From Methylovirgula sp. HY1 (GTDB lineage: Bacteria > Pseudomonadota > Alphaproteobacteria > Rhizobiales > Beijerinckiaceae), in assembly GCF_019343105.1 (NCBI RefSeq), contig NZ_CP073764.1, positions 744,001-808,000 of the forward strand: 64,000 nt of DNA, written 5' to 3'. Shown one piece after another: positions 37,258 through 48,523 of this stretch. Position numbers and translations under genes: made by a program. Positions within the stretch are counted from its first letter, which is position 1, and each line of letters starts with the position of its first letter. The notes under the pieces are model-generated. The model was not told the DNA's origin. It did not search any database and saw only the letters and a list, made by a program, of their open reading frames with translations.

Positions 37258-37616
37258 TGACCGTCGCTGCCCTCGCAGGAGGGGTGGGCGTCATGGAAGC
37301 GGCCGCTGCGGCACATCGTATTGCCGATCCGCATTTGACGACTTCGGCTAATTTCCTGATGCTCGATGCGACGGCCAGTATCGCGATCACGGCCTTTGCC
37401 CGTAATGCGCCGCGCGGCTCCACATGGTTTCTCACGGCGGTATCGATCCTTTTAGGCGGCGGCATTTTATTCTGCGCCGATATCAGCTTCAGAGCTTTTG
37501 CGGCAGAGCGGCTGTTTCCTCTTGCGGCTCCCATTGGCGGCACGCTGATGATCATCGGTTGGCTGCTTACTGCAATCGCAGCAGCCGTTTGCCTCATCAA
37601 AAGCCCGAAAAACTGA
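37233..37616 (+). CDS. DUF423 family membrane protein
   Basis: This small membrane protein of 127 residues has four hydrophobic helices. The ending LFCADISFRAF...PLAAPIGGTLMIIGWLLTAI fits the DUF423 (YgdD-like) pattern of a late GG...GW helix. The function is not known. The start lies 25 bp inside the polymerase gene, so they share a message. Members of the family usually have a GAFGAH motif early; here the region reads EAAAAAHR, an altered form. Confidence 0.78.
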   Translation: MSRWPYALMTVAALAGGVGVMEAAAAAHRIADPHLTTSANFLMLDATASIAITAFARNAPRGSTWFLTAVSILLGGGILFCADISFRAFAAERLFPLAAPIGGTLMIIGWLLTAIAAAVCLIKSPKN

Positions 37617-37807
37617 CGTTCAGTCGAAGTCTTGCCTTTCTCGCTGGCACCGCGGCCGCGGCAGAACGATCATCTGCGAATTCGGAGCGCACTCAGTGCG
37701 TTGCGCGCTGCTTAAGTCCAAATGTACTAAAAATTTTCGAGCAAGCTGGACTTTGGCTTTGCAGCACTGCAAGCTCATATCCCAGCGGGACAAAGTGGGC
37801 GGCAGGC

Positions 37808-38197
37808 ATGGCGAGCGGAACCGAACAGGACGACAGAGCGCAGCCACGCATTCTCATCGTCGAAGATGAGCCGCTCATTGCCTTGATGCTCACCGACATG
37901 CTCGCCGAACTCGGATTCAATATCGCGGCCAGCGTCGCGCAAGTTGCCGAGGCGCTCGCCTTTCTTGCCAATGAACCGGTCGACATCGCTTTATTGGACG
38001 TCAATATTGGCGCGCAAAAGATCGATCCGGTCGCAGATCTCCTAGCCGCGCGCGGCACGCCTTTCATCTTTACCACCGGCTATGGAAGCACCGGCGTTCC
38101 CGCCAATCATGTCGGGCGCGCAATCCTGCAAAAGCCCTTTCATGTCGAAGATCTCGCGATCATCGTGCGCCGCGAGCTCGGAATAACGAAAGAGTGA
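37808..38197 (+). CDS. single-domain response regulator
   Basis: This 129-residue receiver-only protein shows the acidic pair in ILIVEDEPLIALMLTDML, the phospho-acceptor Asp in VDIALLDVNIG, Thr in FTTGYG and the conserved Lys in ILQKPFHVEDL. It has no output domain, so it probably passes phosphate to, or takes it from, another partner, as is common for such regulators in Rhizobiales. No kinase lies nearby. The start is the ATG at 37808 following GGCAGG. Confidence 0.9.
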   Translation: MASGTEQDDRAQPRILIVEDEPLIALMLTDMLAELGFNIAASVAQVAEALAFLANEPVDIALLDVNIGAQKIDPVADLLAARGTPFIFTTGYGSTGVPANHVGRAILQKPFHVEDLAIIVRRELGITKE

Positions 38198-38237
38198 ATC
38201 GGCAACGCCCAAAAAAGCGCCTTTGCCAACGTCAGTT

Positions 38238-38543
38238 TCATAAAGTCGCGAGCTGAATGAAACTGTCGCTCCCATCCGCTTGCGTCAATGCCGACATGTC
38301 GGCCGGCAAAATCTCCAACGCCTCGACAAAGGCGCGCGGCGGACCGCGCCGGCAAATTTCGCAGAGCGCTTCAATTGCTTCAGCCCGGCCGCCGAAGACA
38401 GCCTCGACTTCGCCATTGCGGCGGTTTCTCACCCAGCCTTTGACCCCGCGGGCCAGCGCCTCCGCCTGGGTGAAGGCACGATAGCCGACGCCTTGCACAC
38501 GCCCGCGCACCCTTATGTGCACGATCGTTTCGTCACTCTCCAT
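38238..38543 (-). CDS. acyP: acylphosphatase
   Basis: Acylphosphatase hydrolyses carboxyl-phosphate bonds. The 101-residue protein has the family signature VRGRVQGVGYRAFTQAEAL, containing the catalytic Arg (YRAF) and the following GWVRNRRNGEVEAVFGG, with catalytic Asn in VRNR. I use the ATG at 38543 (MESDETIVHIRV); five more codons are open upstream. It follows enolase 45 bp downstream on the same strand. Confidence 0.93.
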   Translation of the reverse strand: MESDETIVHIRVRGRVQGVGYRAFTQAEALARGVKGWVRNRRNGEVEAVFGGRAEAIEALCEICRRGPPRAFVEALEILPADMSALTQADGSDSFIQLATL

Positions 38544-38588
38544 CGCCGCTTTCTCCATGCCCGCGGCCTGCTGCGCGATCGTTGCGGG

Positions 38589-39986
<1,398 letters not shown>

Positions 39987-40165
39987 TCACAGAATTGTCA
40001 CGCGCCTTATGCTTAACGCGTAGTTCGCAGCGGGCTAAAACCCGATATTTCAAGATCAGGCATGCCTGAAGCTGCTGTCGCGGCACCGCTTCCGGCGGCG
40101 CCGGTTTGACGGCACCGCCTTTTGTAAGGCAGACCAATCCGACCTTAATTCGCGCGAGACAAGCC

Positions 40166-40630
40166 ATGGCCAAGGCCAAACCAGATCCCGACTCGCCGCT
40201 TCTCGGCCGCACCGCCGCACTTCCTGCCTCGCCCGGCGAGGCCCGACTCGACCGCGTTCCCAATCCCCATCAAGACACGGATTATGTTGCCCGTTTCACG
40301 GTGCCGGAATTTACCAGCCTCTGCCCGGTGACCGGCCAGCCGGATTTTGCCCATATCGTCATCGACTATCTGCCCGACGCTTGGCTCGTCGAATCGAAAT
40401 CCCTAAAGCTTTATCTCGCCTCGTTTCGCAATCATGGCGCCTTCCACGAGGACTGCACCTTGCGGATCGGTAAGGATCTCGTCGGTTTGCTCGCGCCCCG
40501 CTGGTTTCGGATCGGCGCCTATTTCTTCCCGCGCGGCGGCATGCCGATCGACGTCTTCTGGCAGATAGGGACCTTGCCGGACGGCGTCTGGGTGCCGGAG
40601 CAAGGGGTCGCGCCTTACCGAGGGCGGTGA
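40166..40630 (+). CDS. queF: NADPH-dependent 7-cyano-7-deazaguanine reductase
   Basis: QueF reduces preQ0 to preQ1 in queuosine biosynthesis. The 154-residue unimodular form shows the catalytic Cys53 and Asp60 in [13 protein letters not shown] and the NADPH/subunit motif [14 protein letters not shown]. The substrate-binding Glu-His region follows (HEDCTLRIG). The ATG at 40166 gives [13 protein letters not shown]; an earlier frame start at 40106 is not supported. It is divergent from eno and convergent with kdsA; other queuosine genes are not in the window. Confidence 0.95.
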   Translation: MAKAKPDPDSPLLGRTAALPASPGEARLDRVPNPHQDTDYVARFTVPEFTSLCPVTGQPDFAHIVIDYLPDAWLVESKSLKLYLASFRNHGAFHEDCTLRIGKDLVGLLAPRWFRIGAYFFPRGGMPIDVFWQIGTLPDGVWVPEQGVAPYRGR

Positions 40631-40643
40631 ATCCCGGGCTTTT

Positions 40644-41504
40644 TCAACCGCCGACGACTCGCATCTTGGCGAGCCGATCGAAAGATTGCAGCTCTTCGAG
40701 CAGCGCCGGCAATTCTTTCAGCGCGATCATATTGGCCCCATCCGAGACGGCGCGATCGGGATCCTGATGCGTCTCGATGAAGAGTCCGGCAACGCCGACA
40801 GCGACCGCGGCGCGCGCCAACACAGGCACGAAGCGGCGCTCGCCTCCCGAGGTCCCCCCCTGCCCGCCCGGCTGCTGGACGGCGTGGGTCGCATCGAAAA
40901 TGACCGGCGCCCCCGTGGTTTCGGCGAGGATCGGGATCGCCCGCATGTCGGCGACAAGCGCATTATAACCGAAGCTCGTGCCGCGTTCGGTCACGAGAAC
41001 CGAAGAATTGCCGACGCCACGAATCTTGTCGACGGCATGGACCATGTCCCAGGGCGCCAAAAATTGGCCCTTCTTGACATTGACTGGCCGCCCTGTCGCG
41101 GCCGCTGCCAAAAGCAGATCCGTCTGCCGGCAGAGAAAGGCCGGAATCTGCAGCAGATCGACGGTTTCGGCCACGGGAGCGCATTGGATCGTCTCATGCA
41201 CATCCGTCGTGACGGGCAGACCCATGGCACGGATCTCGGCAAAGACCGGCGGCGCCTCTTTGAGCCCGAGGCCGCGCCTGCTCGCGGCCGAAGTGCGGTT
41301 CGCCTTGTCGAAAGATGTCTTGAAGACGAGGCCGAGGCCGAGCTTTGCTGCAATCTCTTTCAGCGCCGCCGCCATCTCCAGCGCATGGGCGCGGCTCTCC
41401 ATGGCACAAGGCCCGGCGATGAGCGCGAAAGGAAGGTGTGCGGCGAAAGTCACCGCCGCGCTGCCTTGGCCGATGGTCACGAGGATGTCGGCTTTTTGGG
41501 TCAT
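40644..41504 (-). CDS. kdsA: 3-deoxy-8-phosphooctulonate synthase
   Basis: KdsA condenses arabinose-5-phosphate and phosphoenolpyruvate to Kdo-8-phosphate for lipopolysaccharide. The 286 residues contain IAGPCAMESRAHALEMA, FKTSFDKANRTSAASRRGLG, TDVHE, NVKKGQFLAPWDM and FDATHAVQQPGG. The ATG at 41504 (MTQKADILVTIGQG) falls 2 bp from the stop of the upstream HEPN gene, so a longer start inside that gene is unlikely. The usual alphaproteobacterial order pyrG-kdsA is interrupted here by a two-gene module. Confidence 0.96.
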   Translation of the reverse strand: MTQKADILVTIGQGSAAVTFAAHLPFALIAGPCAMESRAHALEMAAALKEIAAKLGLGLVFKTSFDKANRTSAASRRGLGLKEAPPVFAEIRAMGLPVTTDVHETIQCAPVAETVDLLQIPAFLCRQTDLLLAAAATGRPVNVKKGQFLAPWDMVHAVDKIRGVGNSSVLVTERGTSFGYNALVADMRAIPILAETTGAPVIFDATHAVQQPGGQGGTSGGERRFVPVLARAAVAVGVAGLFIETHQDPDRAVSDGANMIALKELPALLEELQSFDRLAKMRVVGG

Positions 41505-41505
41505 C

Positions 41506-41931
41506 TCAACCGCCGCCGAGGAGCTTTTCAATTTCCCGCGCTCTTTCAAGCACGGCTTCGATCTCGTAGCCGGATGCGATCGATTCGCCATGCGCCGCAT
41601 CATTGCGGACTCGATACCAGCCCTCGATTTCCATTCTCAAATCGCTCTGATTACGTAGAGCAATTTCGAGCCGCTTCTCGAACTTTCCTTCTCTCAACGC
41701 CTGTCGTTGCTTTGAATCGCTGATCTTTTGCTGCGCTAGCGCGTTGATGCGATTTTCCAATTGGCCAAAGATCAACACAAAAAAAGCCGCGTCGACGATT
41801 GTCTGATTTTTATCCAATGCGTCGAATATTGGCTGATTATCGAAATCCGCGGCATCCTCCATGTTGCGAGCGATCGAGCGCCGAACGCGCTTATAGGCGT
41901 CAGCGAGTTCGTCGAGGCCGATTTTGGCCAC
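41506..41931 (-). CDS. HEPN-like protein, 141 aa
   Basis: This small, helical protein carries RVRNDAAHGE, with Arg109 and His114 giving the R-x4-H motif of HEPN domains, which act as RNases or nucleotide-binding partners in defence and toxin systems. The rest is two long helices (FFVLIFGQLENRINALAQQK and a following charged helix), compatible with the four-helix HEPN fold. The start is GTG at 41931, sharing one base with the upstream stop (TAGTG), so the two genes are coupled. It could instead be a non-catalytic HEPN such as those annotated as RiboL-PSP or AbiV-like. Confidence 0.75.
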   Translation of the reverse strand: MAKIGLDELADAYKRVRRSIARNMEDAADFDNQPIFDALDKNQTIVDAAFFVLIFGQLENRINALAQQKISDSKQRQALREGKFEKRLEIALRNQSDLRMEIEGWYRVRNDAAHGESIASGYEIEAVLERAREIEKLLGGG

Positions 41932-42506
41932 TAAAGGCCTGCACCGATGACGCTACGAATGACGTCATTTGTCAGCAAATGCGGCGCCAATGGATCGCCA
42001 ACAGCTATTAAATACCACTCGGGCTTGTTCGCCAAAGGTTGGGACCGATCCGCTATCAGGTACTGCCTCGGCATCGGGTAGAAAACGCGAAGGTCGAGGC
42101 GGCCATTGGCGCCTACGATCCATAGGCCACGTGGAAGAATAAGCGCCCGCATAGAACCTTGCGGCTTTTCGATGCGCAGAACATCGACGAGTGGCACTTG
42201 ATCTTGTGTCAACCCGGCCCGTTGCACCATTTCTTCTTGGCTGCCCCACTTTCCCGTACGGTCGTAAGTGAATTCGCGTCCCAGAGCGCTTTCAATGACA
42301 TGGAACAACTCATGAACGCGCTTGCACCAATCCTCGAGCCGCGCGAGCACATGCGTCCGATCAACCTCACGATCAGAGCGAACCTCCTCAATGGTGGTAC
42401 TAACGATATCCGGGCTGTCCATTGCGCTCTCAGCCATCCATGACGCTCGAGCCATTATGATAAGCTCTGTGCGGCGCTTCGCAAGAGCACGACGGTCGGG
42501 TGCCAT
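41931..42506 (-). CDS. hypothetical partner of the HEPN-like gene, about 191 aa
   Basis: The function is unknown. The sequence is soluble: a helical N-terminal region (VDRTHVLARLEDWCKRVHEL) followed by a conserved-looking middle (GREFTYDRTGKWGSQEEMVQ, LTQDQVPLVDVLRIEKPQ) and a beta-rich end (ALILPRGLWIVGANGRLDLR). No nucleotidyltransferase GS...DxD motif is present, so it is not a classic MNT antitoxin. The start is uncertain: ATG at 42506 or 42455. It is coupled to the HEPN-like gene and begins 20 bp after pyrG. Confidence 0.65.
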   Translation of the reverse strand: MAPDRRALAKRRTELIIMARASWMAESAMDSPDIVSTTIEEVRSDREVDRTHVLARLEDWCKRVHELFHVIESALGREFTYDRTGKWGSQEEMVQRAGLTQDQVPLVDVLRIEKPQGSMRALILPRGLWIVGANGRLDLRVFYPMPRQYLIADRSQPLANKPEWYLIAVGDPLAPHLLTNDVIRSVIGAGL

Positions 42507-42525
42507 CGGCGCCAGGCCGACGGCG

Positions 42526-44408
<1,883 letters not shown>

Positions 44409-44813
44409 TCACTGCGACCGGGGCGCCTCAGGCTGTGCAGGTGCCGGACTCGGGGCCGGCGCTCCTTGATTGACCCGCCGCTGCTGTTCCAGCTTCTTCA
44501 ACTGGTCGAGCAAATTGCCCTTTCCGGCAGGTGAGCTGGCCGGCGCGCTGGTGCTTGCGGGCGGCGTCACGCCTTGCAGAATGGATTTCGGCGCCCGCGT
44601 CCAATTGGCGAGAATGGTGAGAGCAAGACTCGTGGCAAAAAACAGCGCCGCCAGAATCGCCGTTGCGCGGGTCAACACATTGGCTTGGCCGCGGCCCGTC
44701 ATAAAGCCGCCGCCGCCGATCCCAAGAGCACCGCCTTCAGAGCGTTGCAGCAGGACCACCGCCACGAGCGCGATGACGACCATGAGATGAATGACGATCA
44801 GAACAGTCTGCAT
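44409..44813 (-). CDS. secG: preprotein translocase subunit SecG
   Basis: SecG is the small membrane subunit of the SecYEG translocon. Two hydrophobic helices (VLIVIHLMVVIALVAVVLLQ and ATAILAALFFATSLALTILA) flank the conserved RSEGGALGIGGGGFMTGRGQ loop. At 134 residues it has a Pro/Ala-rich C-terminal tail, as in other alphaproteobacteria. The order tpiA, secG, pyrG is typical of the group, here with a flavin-oxidase-like gene inserted on the other strand. Confidence 0.95.
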   Translation of the reverse strand: MQTVLIVIHLMVVIALVAVVLLQRSEGGALGIGGGGFMTGRGQANVLTRATAILAALFFATSLALTILANWTRAPKSILQGVTPPASTSAPASSPAGKGNLLDQLKKLEQQRRVNQGAPAPSPAPAQPEAPRSQ

Positions 44814-45044
44814 GCTACGCCAATAACCTTCGCTGAACTCAGCCCCATCCTATCCAGATAGCAGGCTCGCTCTTATACCGGAGCGCGCCGTCTGACTAGC
44901 CGATCTCGGCATTTATTGAGCAATGCGAAGGCTGGTTATCGATAAAATACTGAAATTGCTTTCGGGCCGGCGATTTTGCATGATCGGCGACGCGCCGGGC
45001 CCGTACCCTGCGCCGGCGCGCAACGCTCCGCGGGAGAACCGAGC

Positions 45045-45614
45045 TTGGCCAAAGAATTTACCAGCATCGAAGCCGCCCATCGCGCCTTCATCCTGCGCCA
45101 GCACATCTTCTTTACCGCCTCGGCTGCCGCGTCGGGTCATATTAATCTTTCGCCGAAAGGCCTCGACAGCCTGCGCCTCATCGGCAGCAATAAGGTCGTC
45201 TATCTCGATCTCACTGGCAGCGGCAATGAGACTGCGGCGCACCTCCTGGCCGATGGCCGCCTGACCCTGATGTTCTGTGCTTTCGAGGGGCCGCCGCTCA
45301 TCCTGCGGCTTTATGGGCACGGGCGATGTCTGCGGCGCGGCAGCGCCGAATATACGGAAATCTTAACCGCAGAATTCGCGGCGATCGAGCCGCTGGCGGC
45401 ACGGCAGATGATTCTGCTCGATGTCACGCGGGTCCAGACGAGCTGCGGCTATGGCGTACCCTTCTTAACCTTTACCGGGGATCGGCCGGGCCTGAACGAT
45501 TGGGCGGAGGCCAAGGGCGAAAGCGGCCTCGAGACCTACCGCCGCGCCAATAATCTCGTCAGCTTCGACGGCTTCCCGACGGGGCTTTTGGACAAGAGCC
45601 AAACCGTCGAATAA
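45045..45614 (+). CDS. pyridoxamine 5'-phosphate oxidase-like FMN-binding protein
   Basis: This 189-residue protein has the split-barrel PPOX fold: AHRAFILRQHIFFTASAAAS, GHINLSPKGLDSLRLIGSNK, YLDLTGSGNETAAHLLADGR and LTLMFCAFEGPPLILRLYG. The family binds FMN or related cofactors; the substrate is unknown. The only start that fits is TTG at 45045, preceded by GGGAG; an upstream ATG at 44976 adds a Pro/Arg-rich head that does not fit the fold. It is convergent with tpiA. Confidence 0.85.
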   Translation: MAKEFTSIEAAHRAFILRQHIFFTASAAASGHINLSPKGLDSLRLIGSNKVVYLDLTGSGNETAAHLLADGRLTLMFCAFEGPPLILRLYGHGRCLRRGSAEYTEILTAEFAAIEPLAARQMILLDVTRVQTSCGYGVPFLTFTGDRPGLNDWAEAKGESGLETYRRANNLVSFDGFPTGLLDKSQTVE

Positions 45615-45642
45615 ACCGCCGCCGGCGGCCGATGACGCTGAA

Positions 45643-46425
45643 TTACCCCGAAGAAGTCACTTCGGATGCCTGATACACATGAGCGATCTGCAAAAACTCC
45701 GTCGCCTTGAGGCTGGCACCGCCGACGAGGGCACCGTCCACGTCGGGGAGGCCGAGAAGCTCGGCCGCATTGGCGGGTTTAACGGAACCGCCATAAAGGA
45801 TACGGACGATTGCCGCCTTGCCAGGAAGTTGGTGCTCCAATCTTTCCCTCAAAAAGCCATGCATGGCAGCAACATCCTGCGGCGTCGGGGTGACGCCGCT
45901 GCCGATCGCCCATACCGGCTCGTAAGCAATGACGAGCCGCGTGGCTGGCACGTCCGCCGGCAGGGATTGCGCCAATTGCCCGGAAACCTTTGACATAGCT
46001 TCACCCGCCTCGCGCTCGGCGCGCGTTTCGCCGACGCAAAGGATGACCGAGAGGCCGGCCCGCAGTCCGGCCGCCGCCTTGGCCCGCACGAGAGAATCGG
46101 TTTCACCATGATCGGCCCGCCGCTCCGAATGCCCGACGATCACATAAGCGGCGCCGGCGTCCTTCAGCATTTCAGCGGATATGTCGCCGGTGTGAGCGCC
46201 GCTCGCCTCCACGCCGCAATCCTGGCCGCCGAATCCGATCGGTCCGCCTTCGCAAAGTTCAGCCGCGGCCATCAGCAGGGTTGCCGGCGGGCAAAGCACG
46301 ATTTCCGCGCTGCCGGCGCGGCCGGCCGCGACGCCGTCACGAATGGCGGCGATCTCGGCGAGGCTCGCGCCGAGCCCGTTCATCTTCCAATTGCCGGCCA
46401 CGAGCGGCCTGCGTCGATCCGGCAT
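45643..46425 (-). CDS. tpiA: triosephosphate isomerase
   Basis: TpiA interconverts glyceraldehyde-3-phosphate and dihydroxyacetone phosphate. The 260 residues have the catalytic Lys in AGNWKMNG, His in VIVGHSERR, Glu in [11 protein letters not shown] and the phosphate loop VGGASLK. The ATG at 46425 follows GGAGG at five bases and starts [14 protein letters not shown]; several upstream ATGs in frame are less well placed. Confidence 0.97.
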   Translation of the reverse strand: MPDRRRPLVAGNWKMNGLGASLAEIAAIRDGVAAGRAGSAEIVLCPPATLLMAAAELCEGGPIGFGGQDCGVEASGAHTGDISAEMLKDAGAAYVIVGHSERRADHGETDSLVRAKAAAGLRAGLSVILCVGETRAEREAGEAMSKVSGQLAQSLPADVPATRLVIAYEPVWAIGSGVTPTPQDVAAMHGFLRERLEHQLPGKAAIVRILYGGSVKPANAAELLGLPDVDGALVGGASLKATEFLQIAHVYQASEVTSSG

Positions 46426-46606
46426 TCCATCCTCCATTATTACGTGTCGGTTAGCATTGCCCGGCAGATCAGCAAAGGGGGGAGCAGACATAGAGAACCA
46501 GGCTCATAAGTCGCCGCTCGGCCGTTGCATGGCCGAATGCCCCTCCCTATAGTCCCGCCGCGCAACCTGGATTTGGCACGGGTTCCGGTTTTGGAGACGC
46601 TTGAAT

Positions 46607-48514
46607 ATGCTCGACGCCATGCGCGCCGCTACGCAGAACTGGATCGGCCGCACCATCATGACCATCGTGATGGGCCTGCTCATCTTCGCCTTCGGATTTT
46701 GGGGAATAGCCGACATATTCCGCGGTTTCGGCGCTAACGAACTCGCGCACATCGGCTCCGACACCATCAGCGTCGATACCTATCGCAACGCCTATCAGAC
46801 CGAATTGCAGGGCCTGCAGCAAAGAGCGCACCGTGCCATCACAAATCAACAGGCACGGCAAATGGGCCTCGACCGCCAGGTTCTTACGCGGCTCGTCAGC
46901 GAATCCGTTCTCGATCAAGAGACCCGTCGGCTCGGCCTCGCCCTCGGCAATCACGATCTCGCCGAAGAGATCATCCGCGACGACGCCTTCAAGGGACCGA
47001 ACGGAAAATTCGACCGGCAGCTTTTCGAAAACCGGCTGCAGGAGGCCGGTCTGACGGAACAGACCTTCGTCGCCGAGCAACGGCGAGCCTATCTGAGGCG
47101 GCAGATCATTACCGCGCTTACCGCCGGGCTCGAAATGCCCCAGACGATGCTCGACGCCATCCACCGCTATTACGACGAGACCCGCAGCATAGATTATATT
47201 GTCCTGCCGCAGAGCACGGTGGGCAAGATCGCGCCGCCGAACGAAAGCGTACTCAAGGCCTATTACGATGCGCGCCGCCAAGGCTATCGCACCCGCGAAT
47301 ATCGCAAGGTCACGGTTTTGGCCGTAACGCTCAAGAGCCTTTCCGAGCAGCTCGCGAAAACTGCGCCGATCAGCCAAGCCGATCTCAAAAAATATTATGA
47401 GCAGGTGAAGGCAGCCCGCTTCACGGTGCCGGAAAAGCGGCATCTCCAGCAGATCGTGTTTCCGAACAAGGCCGCGGCCGATGCCGCATCGAAACAGCTT
47501 GCTGGCGGCACCAGCTTCGATGCGCTCATCAAGGAACGCAAATTGACCGAGAAGGATATCGATCTCGGCACTGTGACCAAGAGCGACATGGTCGACCCGA
47601 CGATCGCCGCCGCGGCTTTTGCGCTGCCTCAAGACCAGGTTTCGCAGCCGATCAAAGGCAAGTTCGGCTGGGTGCTGCTGCGGGTCGCTAAAATCCTCCC
47701 CGGCTCCGTCACACCTTTCGAAAAAGTCGCGCTGCCACTTCGCCAAGAGCTTTTGCTGATTCACGCACATCAAGAAATCAACAAGATCCATGACAAGATC
47801 GAGGATCAACGCGACGCCGGCAAGACGCTTGCCGAGGCGGCAAAGAGCGTTGGGCTCACAGTGCGCACGGTCGAATTGGATTCGGAAGGCTATAACAAGA
47901 GCGGCCAGCCACTCACCGATCTGCCCGACCTCGAGGCTTTGGTCAAAGCCGTTTTCGCCTCCGACGTCGGCGTCGACAATGCGCCGCTGTCCACTCAGGC
48001 CGGCGGCACCGTATGGTTCGAAGTGAAGAGCATCGATCCGGCGCATCAACAAAGCTTCGCCGAAGTGAAAGACGCCGTCACTTTGGCCTGGACACAGGAT
48101 GAGCGGGCCAAGCGGCTTGCCGCCAAGGCCGATGCGCTCGTCAAGAAGCTCAAAGGCGGCGAGACGCTCGCGGCCCTGGCGACCGAAATGCATTCCGACG
48201 TCAAACATCAAGACGGCGTGAAACGGTCCGGCGGCACCGGCCTCTCCCAGGGTGAGGTGGCGCAGATCTTCGATCAGAAGGTCGGCGGCATCGGATCGGC
48301 GACGGCCGCGTCAGGGGATCGGATGATCTTCGAGGTGGTCGGTGCGAAAGTGCCTCCCATCGATCCAAAAGACAAGGCTTTCAACAAGATCGTCGCGGGC
48401 GTGAAGACCAGCCTCAGCGAAGATGTCATCGACCAATATCTGGGGGTCTTGGGACGCGACCTCGGGATCAAAATCAATCAGCAGGCGCTGCGCACGGCGA
48501 TCGGAAGCGAGTGA
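46607..48514 (+). CDS. peptidyl-prolyl isomerase PpiD-like, membrane anchored
   Basis: This 635-residue periplasmic folding factor anchored in the inner membrane acts at the exit of the Sec translocon. An N-terminal helix (IMTIVMGLLIFAFGFWGIAD) is followed by a SurA-N-like chaperone domain with ARQMGLDRQVLTRLVSESVL and a central parvulin-like domain (PEKRHLQQIVFPNKAAADAA to FGWVLLRVAKILPG), then a long C-terminal chaperone region. The ATG at 46607 follows GGAGACG; a TTG at 46601 would add two residues. It ends 9 bp before trpE, the common alphaproteobacterial pair. Confidence 0.93.
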   Translation: MLDAMRAATQNWIGRTIMTIVMGLLIFAFGFWGIADIFRGFGANELAHIGSDTISVDTYRNAYQTELQGLQQRAHRAITNQQARQMGLDRQVLTRLVSESVLDQETRRLGLALGNHDLAEEIIRDDAFKGPNGKFDRQLFENRLQEAGLTEQTFVAEQRRAYLRRQIITALTAGLEMPQTMLDAIHRYYDETRSIDYIVLPQSTVGKIAPPNESVLKAYYDARRQGYRTREYRKVTVLAVTLKSLSEQLAKTAPISQADLKKYYEQVKAARFTVPEKRHLQQIVFPNKAAADAASKQLAGGTSFDALIKERKLTEKDIDLGTVTKSDMVDPTIAAAAFALPQDQVSQPIKGKFGWVLLRVAKILPGSVTPFEKVALPLRQELLLIHAHQEINKIHDKIEDQRDAGKTLAEAAKSVGLTVRTVELDSEGYNKSGQPLTDLPDLEALVKAVFASDVGVDNAPLSTQAGGTVWFEVKSIDPAHQQSFAEVKDAVTLAWTQDERAKRLAAKADALVKKLKGGETLAALATEMHSDVKHQDGVKRSGGTGLSQGEVAQIFDQKVGGIGSATAASGDRMIFEVVGAKVPPIDPKDKAFNKIVAGVKTSLSEDVIDQYLGVLGRDLGIKINQQALRTAIGSE

Positions 48515-48523
48515 CGGATCGCA

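Noticed and set aside
40031-40165. Possible preQ1 riboswitch ahead of queF
   Set aside because: I could not find the short C-rich aptamer core or the conserved A-rich tail; queF in this position may have no riboswitch.
41506-42506. Classic HEPN-MNT toxin-antitoxin pair
   Set aside because: The partner gene has no GS-x10-DxD nucleotidyltransferase motif, so the classic type is not supported, although a novel pair remains possible.
46547-48211. 554-residue minus-strand frame across ppiD
   Set aside because: Antisense shadow of the PpiD-like gene with no recognisable motif.
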